From Amorphophallus konjac (taxonomy: Eukaryota > Streptophyta > Magnoliopsida > Alismatales > Araceae), in contig CM040120.1 in NCBI GenBank assembly GCA_022559845.1, forward strand, positions 167,382,334 through 167,446,333: DNA of 64,000 nt, given 5' to 3'. A program made the position numbers and the translations under genes. The notes under the pieces are model-generated. The model had not been told where the DNA came from and searched no databases. It was given only the letters and a program-made list of their open reading frames with translations. Positions 11,630 to 22,801 of the stretch are shown here, in pieces (position 1 is the stretch's first letter; every line of letters begins with the position of its first letter).

Positions 11630-13510
11630 TATGCATTGCAGTGTATAGACTTCGCTGTATAGACTTGTGAAGACGAAGCAATGTATAGACTTCATGAAGC
11701 AGGACAATTACGTTGTACAGACTATGTGAAGACAAAGCTGTAGCGATGTATAGACTTCATGAATCAGAGCTGAAGCAGTGTATAGAGTTGCTGAAGTGTA
11801 ATGCAATGTTCAGACATTGTTCAATGTATGGACTTGATAATGCAAACAGCAATGTATAGACATTTCAATCGACAGGCAGACAATGTACAGACTTGTACAT
11901 GCTTCAGGACAAAGTATGGACTTGAATGAACGAGCATGCAATGTATAGACTTGCTCAACCTGAAGCAATGTATAGACTTCAGCTCAAAGCCAATGTATAG
12001 CCTTCAAAGTATGCAATGTACAGACTCTGAAGAACAGCAGCCAATGTATGGACTTAGGCAGGCTTCAACTCAATGTATAGACTTCACGACTGATGAATGC
12101 AATGCACTGGACAAAGTATAGACTTAAGGATGTGCAGACTTGCCAAGACAAATGAACAATGTACATACTTGCTCGTTGTTCAGACTTCATGGACGATGTA
12201 CAGACATGCAAAGAGAAAGGCTGTACAGACTTGATGAGCGATGCAAGGCAAAGGAATGTATATACTTCCAATGTATAGACTTGCCAACTGAGCGATGTAC
12301 AGACTTGAACAAGGAAGCTCTGTACAGACTTGATCAAGGCAAGGCAATCGAGTGTATAGACTTTCAATGAATAGTCTTGCCAAAGGGGTGATGTACAGAC
12401 TTGAACAAGGCAAAGTCTGTACAGACTTTGAGATTCACAATGTATGGACTTTGGCAACCCAACGGCTGTACAGACTTCCACTCAACAGCGTTGTATAGAC
12501 TTTGAATGCTCGAGACTATGTATAGACTTGAACAGCTTCAAGGCACAATGTGCAGACTTTACCAGTGTATAGACTTGGAGTTCTAAACCTAGGTAAAGAC
12601 TGGGAATGTATAGACTTTGCCTTAGAAATGAATGTATAGACTTTGAGGCAGAAGCCAGGCAAACGATGTGTAGACTTGGCCAGAACGTAGGGAAAGGTAA
12701 GAATGTATAGACTTGAAGAAATAGACTGGGCAAACTCTGTACAGACTTGCTCAAACAGTCCGATGTATAGACTTAGAATTTCAACAGAAGGATGTACAGA
12801 CTTTAAAGTTCACTGATGGATGTATAGACTTCACCTCGAGCATCTACAGTTCAATGTATGGACTTTGAAGAATATGAACATGGCGCTGTACATACTTCAA
12901 GTAAAGACCAGTGTACAGACTTCATTCGAAAGCAATGTATAGACTTGACAACCAAAGGGCTGTACAGACTTGAGCAAGACACAGCAATTGAATGTGTAGA
13001 CATTGCACAGAAGAGTGTATAGACTTAGAACACGTGCAATGTAAAGATAACTCTGTACAGACTTGGAGGATGTGAGTGAGAATGTATAGACATCAGAGAT
13101 GTGTGCTACAGTCCAATGTATGGACTTAGCGAGATGCAGATTGAGCAATGTACAGACTTGAAGATGTGAATGACACAATGTATAGACTTGGCCCCTTGAC
13201 GAATGTACAGACTTGGCTGTGCTTGCTATAGGACAATGTCTAGAGTAGATGCAACTTCAAAGCACAATGTGCAGACTTGGAAGCCGATGTGTAGACTTGA
13301 TGAGATGCAAGGCAACACAGACACTGGCTGTATAGACTTGCGTCCACACAGCAGTGTATGGGCTTAGTCTACGACAACGGACCAATGTACAGACTTAAGG
13401 TCTCGCATGCAATGCAGTGTGTGAGCTTTGAAGTGCTTACAGCTGTGTAGACTTCAAATGTAGAGACTTGAAGTTGCTGCAGCTATGCAATGTGTAGACT
13501 TCCACAAGCA
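11630..13510 (-). repeat. Expanded TGTATAGACTT motif array in U3 of the C 5' LTR
   Basis: The motif family is that of 3900-5030, extended by about 770 bp. The two LTRs agree up to about 12285 and again from about 13055. The length change therefore lies wholly inside the array, between motif copies. Confidence 0.9.
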
Positions 13511-13744
13511 GAGAGATGCAGAAGATAAAATGACTGAACATGCTTTACGCAGCATATAAAATGACTGAACATCAAATGCAATGACTCACAGTGTAAGCAG
13601 ATAAAATGACTGAGCATCTGAAAAACTGAACATTTGAGTGACTGCTTAACTGAATCAACAAGTTCTTTCATGCACACATGCATATGGTGACTTATAGTGT
13701 TTGCTATCATCAAAACCAATCATCAAGACCCCAAGGGCACAACA

Positions 13745-13749
13745 TTTCC
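13745..13749. repeat. Target site duplication of element C, right copy (TTTCC)
   Basis: This matches 2641-2645 and marks the 5' boundary of C. Confidence 0.9.
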
Positions 13750-14472
13750 TCCCCACATAATCTTATGCAAAATGTTCAAGACTCTCTCCCCTATGCATTC
13801 CTTAGTTAATTACACATACAATTCTCTCCCCCTTTGACATCATCAAGATATCATGTTAGAGAGAATATATGGCATAATTAGGAAGGTAGGAATGAAGGAA
13901 ATTACAGCACATCAATTGTTGGAAATTATTAGCACAGGATGTACAGTGTAAAAGAGATTAAATACTTGGAGGGGGCAACTTAACGTGCAGCAACCTGAGA
14001 TACCTTTCTGAAAGTGCATGAATCTCCTCTCCTTTCGTGGGCAAATTGTGGGCAGGTATGATCACAAGCAATGCAATCATTTTCCAGAATTCCAGAAAAT
14101 GATGTGAAAATACATGCTAATGGTTGTACACTTATTAAAGTTGACAAGATAACCATTGTGAACAGCCAAACTTGGAAAGGTTGTTTTAGGATAAACACCA
14201 AAGAGTGATATGGATTTATCGAACATGGCCAATTGTTAGAATCAATGGTATTGTCTGTTGACTTGCCAAATATAGTTGAAATTTGAAGGCATGGTTGCAA
14301 CAACATGATGCAATATAGCAGCCAAAGAGCACATTTTTTATTTTCAGATTTTCAAGATTTTTAGTGGTTTTCTATTTTTCAGACTTTTTGGGTTTTCTAT
14401 ACAATGCATGGGACTTTTTGGGTTTTCAATGCAGGATATGTGTGTATACAGTTGAAGAATGCAGACCACCCA
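13750..14472 (-). other. 3' non-coding interior of element S
   Basis: The S sequence resumes after element C. It opens with further polypurine tracts, seen on + as CTCTCCCCTA (13784) and TTCTCTCCCCCTTTG (13821), so it continues the polypurine zone of 2490-2640. An open stretch on the - strand at 13980-14306 has no recognisable domain and is not called a gene. The end at 14472 is the insertion point of element T. Confidence 0.6.
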
Positions 14473-14937
14473 TGTAACAACCCTGATAAAAGCAAGATTT
14501 ATAAATAAATCAAATTGAAAATAAAAGATAAGTAAATAAATGATAAAACCGAAAATGGAAAAAAATTAAACCCTGATGAAAATAACGCCGCAGATAAAGG
14601 CGCTACTTGACAAGAAACGCCCTCACCTAAGGCGTGTTTTTGAGAAAGGACGCCCACATTTCAAGACATCAAATCTTAAACAACCAAAATTACATAAAAA
14701 GGCAAGTAATTGTAACGCCCTTTACTTGGACGCGTTTCCACAAGAAACGACGCATGCCAAGGCGTCAATTTAAATTCGACGCCCTTACCTAGGACATAAT
14801 TCAGTTTATGTTCCGTTCGAACCAAGAACTTATCCAGGGTAAGTGATAACTATGGGAAAGAGTTCGAATGTAGTAATGACTCCATCATGGAAGTGTTACT
14901 TCCAATCGAACACTAACCTTATTAGGATTTCCAAAAT

Positions 14938-14949
14938 CCTATAAATACC
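14938..14949 (+). promoter_or_regulatory. TATA box, T LTR
   Basis: CCTATAAATACC is a near-consensus plant TATA box, with transcription expected to start near 14970. Confidence 0.7.
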
Positions 14950-15004
14950 TTGATGGATCGAACCCTAGAAAGCTATTTGGTCGATCGTCTCTGCTACGGT
15001 AGGT

Positions 15005-15246
15005 AAAGAACTAACAGTTCTTCCTTATTTCTTTCTCTGTTTACTATAATGTGAAGAACATGAATTGATTCTTCATCCTCTTTTGTTTATAGGGAATCTG
15101 ACTGTCGTCCGTGAAGAACAGGTGGGTTCTTCCTTTGGTTTTCCTTCTCTTCCGATAGAATAGTATGAAGAATAAATCTTCTTCATCTTCTTCCACTTAC
15201 AGGTCGAGGAGCTCTTAATCTACTGAAGAACGTGGGTTCTTCATCA
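15005..15246 (+). repeat. Five GAAGAAC...GTTCTTC hairpins in the T leader
   Basis: Inverted repeats with arms AAGAAC/GTTCTT or GAAGAA/TTCTTC occur at 15005-15022, 15051-15075, 15111-15133, 15164-15187 and 15223-15246. The last four start about 53-60 bases apart. They lie just downstream of the predicted start site. Confidence 0.75.
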
Positions 15247-15312
15247 ACAAACGACTGTGTCTGTTCGTGCCTCCTCTGCCTTGCTGCTGATATTGAATTC
15301 AAAAGCTTCAGA

Positions 15313-15337
15313 ATACTCTGTTTATAAAACAGAGTAT
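15313..15337 (+). repeat. 11-bp perfect hairpin in the T leader
   Basis: ATACTCTGTTT and AAACAGAGTAT flank a three-base loop. It follows the GAAGAAC hairpin series. Confidence 0.7.
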
Positions 15338-17495
15338 CGTTCTTTTCTTCCCAGAACCTGCATCCGTTCAAAATCTTCATAGAGGTAGGTTTTCTCAGGG
15401 ATTGTAGCCCAAACTAGCATATTAATATTTATAACATCATCCGTTAATACCTGCATATAGATTTCATGCGTTTCGGTTAGTTTCTAAAGAGTTTTGAAAT
15501 AGACGCCCTTATCAAGGACGCTACATTAAAAGACACGACCACGACTAGGTCGTCAATTTAATATTTGACGCCCTGCACACGGACGTCAATTTCTCTTAAT
15601 TAATAAACACCATGTTTAAAAATTATATATCAATGCAAACATGATTCTAAATTAATGCATGGTCAATCTCTTGTAATCTTGCTATTTCTTATGGTACTGA
15701 CCATATACCATGTTTCCTGAAATTTCATTGTCTCGAAACTTGTAAACTTGTGAATTAACAACCTTGTCCAGATCGTCTTTTCTTGAACTGACGCCCCATA
15801 CAAGGGCGCCTTCTGTAAACTAACGCCCCTGTCCAGGGCGCGTTTCATTAAAATTTCCAGATTTACAATATTCTGCAAAACTAGAAATATTGAAAGGACG
15901 GCTGCTGTACACGTCGTCAAATCTAATATAAACGCCCCTGATTAAGGCGTTAATGACATGGAAAACGACTTTACCAAAGTCGCTACTTTCTGCATTACTG
16001 ATTTTTCCTGATTACTGTTATCCGAGGGATTCATTACATATATTTATATATAGGCACTATTACTCCACTCCGTGAGTATAGTCCCATGTTTTCTACGATG
16101 ATTTATCGCATTACACACTCAATTCTCATTGACATACAAGCTCTCCTTTGAACATTCCGTTCCTTTGGACTAGCGAGTTAGTCATAGAGACCTCCGTAAG
16201 ACTCCTCGCCGCCTTGGATTCCCTCAAGACCGACTGAGCTGGTTGTACCATAAAAACCCATTACACAATCTTTGCCATGTCCCTCTATAGAAACATGGTG
16301 ATACCGGCCCTCATGTCATGCCATGAGTGTGATATGAGAATTATCTTAATGAACGGGGAAGAATATGCCGTTGTTATGATGTTCTTGTAAACCCTAATTC
16401 TATATCAAACTTGATGTTCTTGTGAACCTCAATTCTATATTAAGAATGAGGACGTCTTGCCATTGAGGTGCTATTCATATGGACCTCAATTCTATATAAA
16501 AGAGTGTCTCTACTTACTTATCATGGTACCCGAGTTAAGGGAACCAATTCCACCTAGTTTTATCGAAAGTGTGATTGTACCGTTATTATCGCCTATTGGT
16601 GTCAAAAGTCATATTTTTGGACTCTAATCTCTCAAAGTTGTCTTACATGACTACAAGCTTGCTTATTGAAATTCCATGATGGCTATACACAAAAAAGTGG
16701 ATGTTAAAAATACATGACTAATGCCTGCGCATATAGGGCCCGATCTGGTCCTGGGAGGAGCACCCGAAAGTACTTGTGCCCATGGGAGTTGATTGATCAC
16801 AGTATTGGCATTATACCGAAGTGCATGACTAGCTTGATTGAACATTCCACAAATCTTGTACTTGTACTTGACTTGATATTACATGACTTGCGTGGCCCGA
16901 AAAAGGGTAATTACTTGCGTACTTGAACGTGATAGCCAAATTTCATCTTGACATGATAAAGTACTTGCTTGAATATCTTGAGGTCATTTGATATAAGTTC
17001 TTGAAAGTTCATGACTAGTCCTTCCTGTTATCTTATTGTTATATCCTCTTTCTATCTTGTCGTTTTATGCGAGCATGCATAGCTATAGTACATTCATGAA
17101 AGATGTAACTACTTAAACCCCTTGCTAGTTCCTGAGATATAATTTCCTACTGAGCGTTCGCTCACTCCGTGTTATCCTTACTTTTTAGGTAAGTCCGACG
17201 ATGAGGAAAGTCAATCGGATGGAGAGAATCAAGAGTGAAAGAGCTAGAGCTTTTCCAAGTGTCATCTAGTCTTTTATGTATTTCTTGAGTCAAATGTGTA
17301 CTTTTCTTTTTTTTGAATAGAGTATTGGGTTTGTAATAGACTATTTATTATGAAGAAATAAATGGATTGGGTTATCTTTACTTTTGCGCATCTCTGTCTT
17401 TGTGTCGAATACACTTCTACTCTGATTGACATGATTGATATAAACTCGTCACGCATCTCCGGGTATCTTCCGCTCTCGGGGCGTGATAGTTTTTG

Positions 17496-17508
17496 TGGTA
17501 TCAGAGCC
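17496..17508 (+). other. Primer binding site of element T
   Basis: TGGTATCAGAGCC is complementary to the 3' end of initiator-Met tRNA, the usual primer of chromoviruses. Confidence 0.9.
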
Positions 17509-17662
17509 TAGGGTATTCAATTCCTAGGAAGCCCAAGTCCAAGGATAAGTTTTAAACCTTTAACCAGTGAGATTGGGTAGAACCAAGGGTTAAAAGTAAC
17601 ATAGAAATACTAGTCTTTAAATACAAATCACGTATTAATATAGTTATGGTAATTGTAGGATA

Positions 17663-20600
17663 ATGGCTGCCGAACGTGCTCAATGGCGCAACATGCAGCG
17701 TACACTTCAAGGAATGACTCAAGTACTGCAACAAGTAGCACAGGGAGGTGGACAACGAGCAGGAAGTCTCCACCAGACTTTCAAGAACATGAACCCGCCC
17801 AAGTTCACGGGTTCTACTGATCTAGATGACACTGAACACTGGATTAGGGAAACAGAACGAATATTCCGTGTTATGCAATGCACGGATCAAGATAAGGTCT
17901 TATTAGCTACTTTTCAGTTAGAAAGGGATGCTAGATGCTGGTGGGAATCAATAGAGGCTACTATAAATCAAGATCAGGTTACGTGGGAGGAATTCGTTGA
18001 ACACTTCAACGCAAAATATTTCTCGGACCGAGTTCAGGAAAAGAAGGCTGCAGAATTTACTGCATTAAAGCAACGATCTTTGTCAGTGGCCGAGTATGAG
18101 GCCCAATTCTCTAGATTGTCTCGGTATGCTAAGCATCTAGTTAGCACCGAGAAAATGAAAGCTAGGAGGTTTCTTAATGGGCTCAGGCCCCAAGCTATTA
18201 CCCAACTGGCGCCAATGGACATTCAAGTCTACTCGGAGATAGTATGCCGAGCTCAACTATTAGAAGATGCCACGGAACTGTCTGATAGGATTCGTGGTAA
18301 GGATAAGAAGGAACAAGTTACAGGATCGGGTTCCTTTAAACCCAACTTCAAGAAAAGGCCTAGCAATGGAGGAGCATCCTCACAAGACCAAAAGTTCAAG
18401 AAGACCAAGCCCTTCTCTATCACCACTACCTCTTCAAATACAGTGTGCAAACATTGTGATAAAGCGGGTCATAGAGCAGAAGAATGCTGGAGGAAACTTG
18501 GAGCATGTCTCCGTTGTGGGAGTCGTGAGCATCGGATTCCCGATTGCCCACTACTAAATAACCAAGCCGATGATGGAAAGCGCCCAGTAACCAAGAATGC
18601 TCGTCTTCATGCAATCAAGGAGACCGAGCGAGAAGAAGAAGGTGGGTTAGTGGAAGGTACATTGAAAGTTTGTTCCAAGAATGCATATGTCTTAATTGAT
18701 ACTGGTGCATCACATTCTATTATTTCTAAGAAGTTCACTGACCCATTACCCCTAGAACCGGAATGGATGAAATTAGTTTTGTCTACACCTCTGGGTGACG
18801 AGACTGATATTACACATCATTACCAAAACTGTGAAGTATTGGTTTAGGGTAGAAATCTCCCTATCGATCTCATATGTTTAGATCTGAAGGAGTATGATGT
18901 CATATTAGGAGCAGATTGGTTATCCAAGTATCAGGCAACGATTGATTGCCGCAATAGCAAGGTTACATTCAAGGAATTTCCAGAACTAATCTTTACTAGC
19001 CCCAAGGGTCGGAGCAGATCCCCTCTTATTTCAGCTCTCCGAGCTCGCAAGCTCATCAGGAAAGGATGTGCATCTTTCCTTGCCTTTGTCACAGTTAAAG
19101 AAGCTAAGGAAGCTAAGCTAGAAGACATTCCAGTGGTGCAGGAATTTCCGGACGTGTTTTCGGAAGATTTGCCGGGATTACCCCCGCAAAGAGAAGTGGC
19201 CTTCACCATTGACTTAGTCCCTGGTGCTGGTCCGATTTCAAGGGCACCTTATAGGATGTCACCTACTGAACTCAAGGAGTTAAAAGAGCAATTGATGGAA
19301 CTCATTAAGAAAAGATTCATTAGACCAAGTACTTCCCCGTGGGGAGCGCCTGTATTATTCGTAAAGAAGAAAGACGGATCCATGAGGTTATGCATCGACT
19401 ATCGACAGTTGAATCATCTCACTATCAAGAACAAGTATCCACTGTCGAGAATCGATGAATTATTTGATCAAATTTCAGGATCCAAGTACTTTTCCAAAAT
19501 TGATCTTAGGTCAGGATATCACCAACTAAGAATCAAGGACGAGGATATTCATAAAACCGCATTCAGAAGCAGGTATGGCCATTATGAATTTGTTGTTATG
19601 CCTTTCGGACTAACGAATGCCCCTGCTGCCTTTATGCAGTTAATGAATAGAATATCCAGGCCTTATTTGGATCAATTCGTGGTGGTCTTTATTGATGATA
19701 TATTGATTTATTCCAAGACCAAGGAAGAGCATGAGGAACATTTGAGGATTGCATTACAAATATTGAGGGCAAACTAATTATATGCAAAACTTAGCAAGTG
19801 TGAATTCTGGCTTGAAGAAGTGACTTTTCTCGGACATGTTATATCAAAGGATGGCTTGTCTGTAGACCCATCAAAGGTTGAAGCTGTAAGGAACTGGGAA
19901 AGACCGACCAATGCTAGCGAGATACGAAGTTTCCTAGGTCTTGCCGGCTATTACAGGCGATTCATCAAGGATTTCTCTAAAATCGTCGTGCCACTTACGA
20001 GGTTAACTCGCAAGGAGATCTGTTATGAATGGAGTGAGGAATGTGAAAGAAGCTTCCAAACTCTCAAGGATCATTTTACTACAGCTCCTATCTTGGCATT
20101 GCCAATTGAAGGAGAAAAGTTCGAGGTATACACTGATGCTTCTGGCATTGGCCTCGGGTGTGTTCTAATGCAACAAGGGAAGGTTATAGCCTACTCTTCT
20201 CGTCAATTAAAGAAGCATGAAGAGAACTACCCCATCCATGACTTAGAATTGGCCGCGGTAGTATTTGCACTCAAAATATAGAGACATTATCTTTATGGAG
20301 TACAGTTTACTGTATACTCCGATCACAAGAGTCTCAAATATCTTTTCTCACAGAAGGAGTTAAATATGAGGCAAAGACGATGGCTGGAATATCTCAAGGA
20401 CTTCGACTTCAATATACAATATCATCCCGGAAAGGGTAATCATGTAGCAGATGCCCTTAGTCGAAAGCCGAGAGCACTGTTAGCCAATTGTATGATTCAA
20501 GAATGGAAGTTGTTGGAGCAATTCTCTGAACTCAATATAAGCATGGACACGGACCCTAGGTGCATCATATTATCTCACATAAGTATTCAGTCAGACCTAC

Positions 20601-21122
20601 TAACTGAAATACAAGGACTTCAGGGTGATGATCCAACATTAGTGGAGGTCAAGGGCAGATTAGAAGGACAATCGAATTTCCAATTAACTTCTGATAGAAG
20701 ATTGTTATTCAAGAATAGAACTTGTATACCAGACTGCCCAGAATTGAAGAAGAAGATCTTAGATGAAGCTCATAGGTCAAGGTATACGATTCATCCAGGA
20801 TCTACCAAAATGTACCAAGATGTAAAAAGAAATTTTTGGTGGCCCAACATGAAAAGAGAAATAGCGGACTACGTATCACGCTGTCTCAAATGCCAACAAG
20901 TCAAGGCAGAACACCAAAAGCCTGCTGGAAAACTACATCCTCTAGATATCCCTAAATGGAAGTGGGAGGATATTGGTATGGATTTCATAATGGGTTTATC
21001 TAAATCAAAAAGAGGACATGATGGAATATGGGTTATCATTGACCGATTGACTAAATCAGCGCATTTCTTGCCAATCAAGAGTCGATGGTCAGTTGATGTC
21101 TTAGCTGCACTATACATCAAGG
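17663..21122 (+). pseudogene. gag-pol polyprotein of element T, three stops and truncated
   Basis: One reading frame from ATG 17663 runs to 21122. It contains a capsid region (about residues 45-200) and two zinc knuckles (CKHC..GH..EC near residue 261 and CLRC..EH..DC near 283). Protease follows with LIDTGAS near 343. Reverse transcriptase has [10 protein letters not shown] near 675, RNase H has YTDAS near 820, and the integrase zinc finger follows. The integrase core starts with GMDFIMGL near 1104. In-frame stops are TAG 18845-18847, TAA 19775-19777 and TAG 20279-20281. The last stands where the family has a conserved Trp before RHYLYG, so it is a G-to-A change. There are no frameshifts, which suggests young decay. 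The frame ends after KEIVRL, before the second catalytic Asp of integrase. Confidence 0.9.
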
Positions 21123-21584
21123 AAATAGTCAGATTACTCGTCGAGCTCGTCGGAAGGGCGGGGCCGATCGAGGCGGAGGCAATCGAGCCTTACAGGAGCT
21201 CGGATGCTTACTCGGCCGACCTGGTGGAAGTCGCCCTACCCTATTACGAGGTAGCACTACGCCGGGGTGCTCGAAAGGGGTTCAAGCAGGGCTATCGCCG
21301 GGCGGTAGACTGTGCTAATGAACAAAACCCCACAAATCGAGTTCCCCTTTGGCCAGTGTTACGACTCGGATGAGTCAGATTCCAGCTCTTCTTCGTCGGT
21401 TGGGGAAGGTTCGGAGGGGTCACCTCCGTCGGGATCACCAGCTCTGGGCGTCTCGGGAGGGCTCACGACCGGGACAGTTCTCGCACAGGCGAGGTCAGTG
21501 TCCGAGCCGGCTGTCACCGAAGGCGCCGGGGGTGACGCGTCTCCTTCCGCTGGTCTCAAACGTCAAAGTGGGTCCGAGGCCTGA
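21123..21584 (+). pseudogene. C-terminal part of the Tat antisense ORF in N1
   Basis: On the + strand, opposite to the N1 genes, a frame encodes a stretch ending [20 protein letters not shown], then a frameshift near 21320. It continues in another frame as an acidic, Ser-rich tail ([12 protein letters not shown]...) to the stop at 21584. Its place between integrase and the missing 3' LTR, and its orientation, match the antisense ORF of Tat elements. Its N-terminal counterpart is seen in N3 (61901-62556). Its function in the family is unknown. Confidence 0.6.
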
Positions 21585-21927
21585 TGTATTTTGCCTCCTT
21601 CCCTTTTTGTCTCTCTTTCCTCTTTTTAGAGGGTTTCCTTTTGGTGTGATAATAAATGACATGCTCTGTTTGAGTACTGTCCTTGCCGTGATTTGGTTGG
21701 CGGATCTTGAGTAGTTGGGAGGTGCCGATATGTCCTGCACGATTTTCGCACGCTATTTTGGTAGGCTTCTGACGGGGCGTCCTTCTGTTCCCTCATGCTT
21801 TGAATGTCAGGCCGCTTCATGAATCCCGCTAGGGCGGGAAACGAGGAGTTGGAGGTGACTGTTCAGGGGAGAAATCCTTTGGCGTGTTTCTGAGGGGGGG
21901 TCATTTAAGGCGTGTAGCCTCCTTTGG
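21585..21927 (+). other. Non-coding spacer between two antisense units of N1
   Basis: T-rich sequence follows the antisense ORF stop (TTTTTGTCTCTCTTTCCTCTTTT near 21605) and may serve as a 3' UTR. A G-rich stretch leads to the TATA box at 21928. No gene is seen. Confidence 0.4.
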
Positions 21928-22670
21928 CCTATAAGAAGGATCGAAAGGCGCCCTTTCCCCTCCACTGCTTGGGATTTTCTCTAACAGTCTTTCCTCGTTC
22001 CTTCTTTTTCACTCTGCGTTGTGCCTATACATTCGGAGCATGGAGGATCCTTCGGAGGGCGATGCCGCCGACGACAGGGAGCAGCGAGCTCCCGCTATCT
22101 TGTAATGTTGAACGGATCCCACGGTCGCCCCGCGTGCACGAGACGGATCCAACGGTCGCCGCGCAGATCTGGGGAGGACATCGGCGTGACGAAGCACGCC
22201 GTTGGCCTCTCCTTAGCTCCGGCGAGGCTTCCGGGTGGACGCCGAGGCGGAGGACGGATGGGGGCATCAGGGGAGTCTGCCGTCACTTCCCTCCGTGTGA
22301 GGGGAGGAGGCGTATCAAGCTCCCTCCTCACCGAGGCCTTCCTCCGTCTGCAGCCTCTTTCTCGCTCTTCTGCTCTTCATTTCTTTCACTCTTCGGGGGC
22401 TGCTTGCTCTCTCCTTCCTTCCAAGGAGTTGGCAGATTGGAAGAGGGGAGGCCTTCACGGCGCTCCTTTTTCCTGGTTGTTGCCAACTTGGGAGGTAGCC
22501 TTCCTCAACATTTAAAGGTGGCCTTCCTCCTGAAGTCCCTCTGTCACCTTTGTCACGAGCCATCCGAGCCAACTAGCTCGACCACCTTTTGTCCGAGCCA
22601 GTTTCCGCACGAGGCAGAGTCAGTGGCTGGATGCGAGGAGATCAAGACCGAGTCAGTCGGGCGATGACCC
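21928..22670 (+). pseudogene. Second antisense transcription unit remnant of N1
   Basis: GGCCTATAAGAAGG (about 21926-21939) resembles a TATA box on the + strand. About 100 bases downstream an ATG at 22040 opens a short frame (MEDPSEGDAADD...) that stops after 21 codons. Longer frames overlap to about 22667, but none covers the region and no domain is recognised. It may be a decayed second antisense ORF, or only leader sequence. Confidence is low. Confidence 0.3.
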
Positions 22671-22801
22671 TTTGAAGCGATGTTAGACGGATTTTTTGTA
22701 TTATTTTTGCTATGTGATGTGCTGGCATTTGCCTACCAGATGTACCAATGGTTTGGAATGAAAAGAATAGGGATTTATTCCGTCCATTTTGCTGTACAAT
22801 T

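Larger units (their letters stand above)
2646..13744 (-). mobile_element. Complete non-autonomous copia-type element C (gag only)
   Basis: The element is 11.1 kb on the - strand, bounded by TTTCC duplications. Its LTRs are 10367-13744 (5', 3378 bp) and 2646-5250 (3', 2605 bp). The primer site is TGGTATCAGAG and the polypurine tract AAAAAGGGGGAGAT. The interior holds a Sirevirus-style gag with coiled coil and seven zinc-knuckle units, followed by about 2.4 kb with no open frame. There is no protease, integrase, reverse transcriptase or RNase H. It resembles the class described as terminal-repeat retrotransposons with a gag domain. It inserted near the polypurine zone of element S, since flanking S sequence rich in TCTCCCC tracts resumes at 13745. 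Confidence 0.9.
10367..13744 (-). repeat. 5' LTR of element C
   Basis: The LTR starts TGTTGTGCCC at 13744 and ends CCTATCA at 10367. It is collinear with 2646-5250 except for an extra block of about 770 bp of motif array (about 12285-13055). Where the two overlap they differ at only a few percent of sites by eye. That suggests a moderately recent insertion. Confidence 0.9.
14580..15990 (+). repeat. Array of spaced inverted repeats ACGCC...GGCGT in the T LTR
   Basis: At least ten units follow the plan ACGCC-(5-9 bases)-GGCGT, usually ending CAATTT. Examples are AACGCCCTCACCTAAGGCGT near 14618 and ACGCCCCTGATTAAGGCGT at 15932-15950. In some units both arms have changed together: CGACTTTACCAAAGTCG (15966-15982) and ACGACC/GGTCGT (15535-15553). 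Pairing is kept while the sequence varies. The same plan occurs in the LTR of N2. Confidence 0.8.
14473..17488 (+). repeat. 5' LTR of element T
   Basis: The LTR starts TGTAACAACCC and ends GGGGCGTGATA eight bases before the primer site. The terminal CA has become TA. A TATA box at 14938-14949 places U3 at about 0.5 kb and leaves a leader of about 2.5 kb. U3 and the leader contain arrays of spaced inverted repeats, listed separately. Confidence 0.85.
14473..21122 (+). mobile_element. Tekay-like Ty3/gypsy chromovirus T, 3' truncated
   Basis: A 3.0 kb 5' LTR is followed by an initiator-Met primer site and a single gag-pol frame. The sequence stops abruptly inside the integrase core at 21122. 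There it joins unrelated - strand Tat sequence (N1). The gag style, the long LTR and the LTR ends (TGTAACAACCC...GGGGCGTGATA) suit the Tekay/Del group. The expected chromodomain and 3' LTR are missing. Confidence 0.85.

Noticed and set aside
13980..14306. A 108-codon open frame on the - strand in S.
   Set aside because: No recognised domain, AT-rich non-coding surroundings, and no supporting copy in the window.
22021..22667. Long overlapping frames (up to 247 codons) on both strands.
   Set aside because: GC-rich sequence lacks stops by chance. The frames contradict one another and have no domain, so only a low-confidence antisense remnant is listed.
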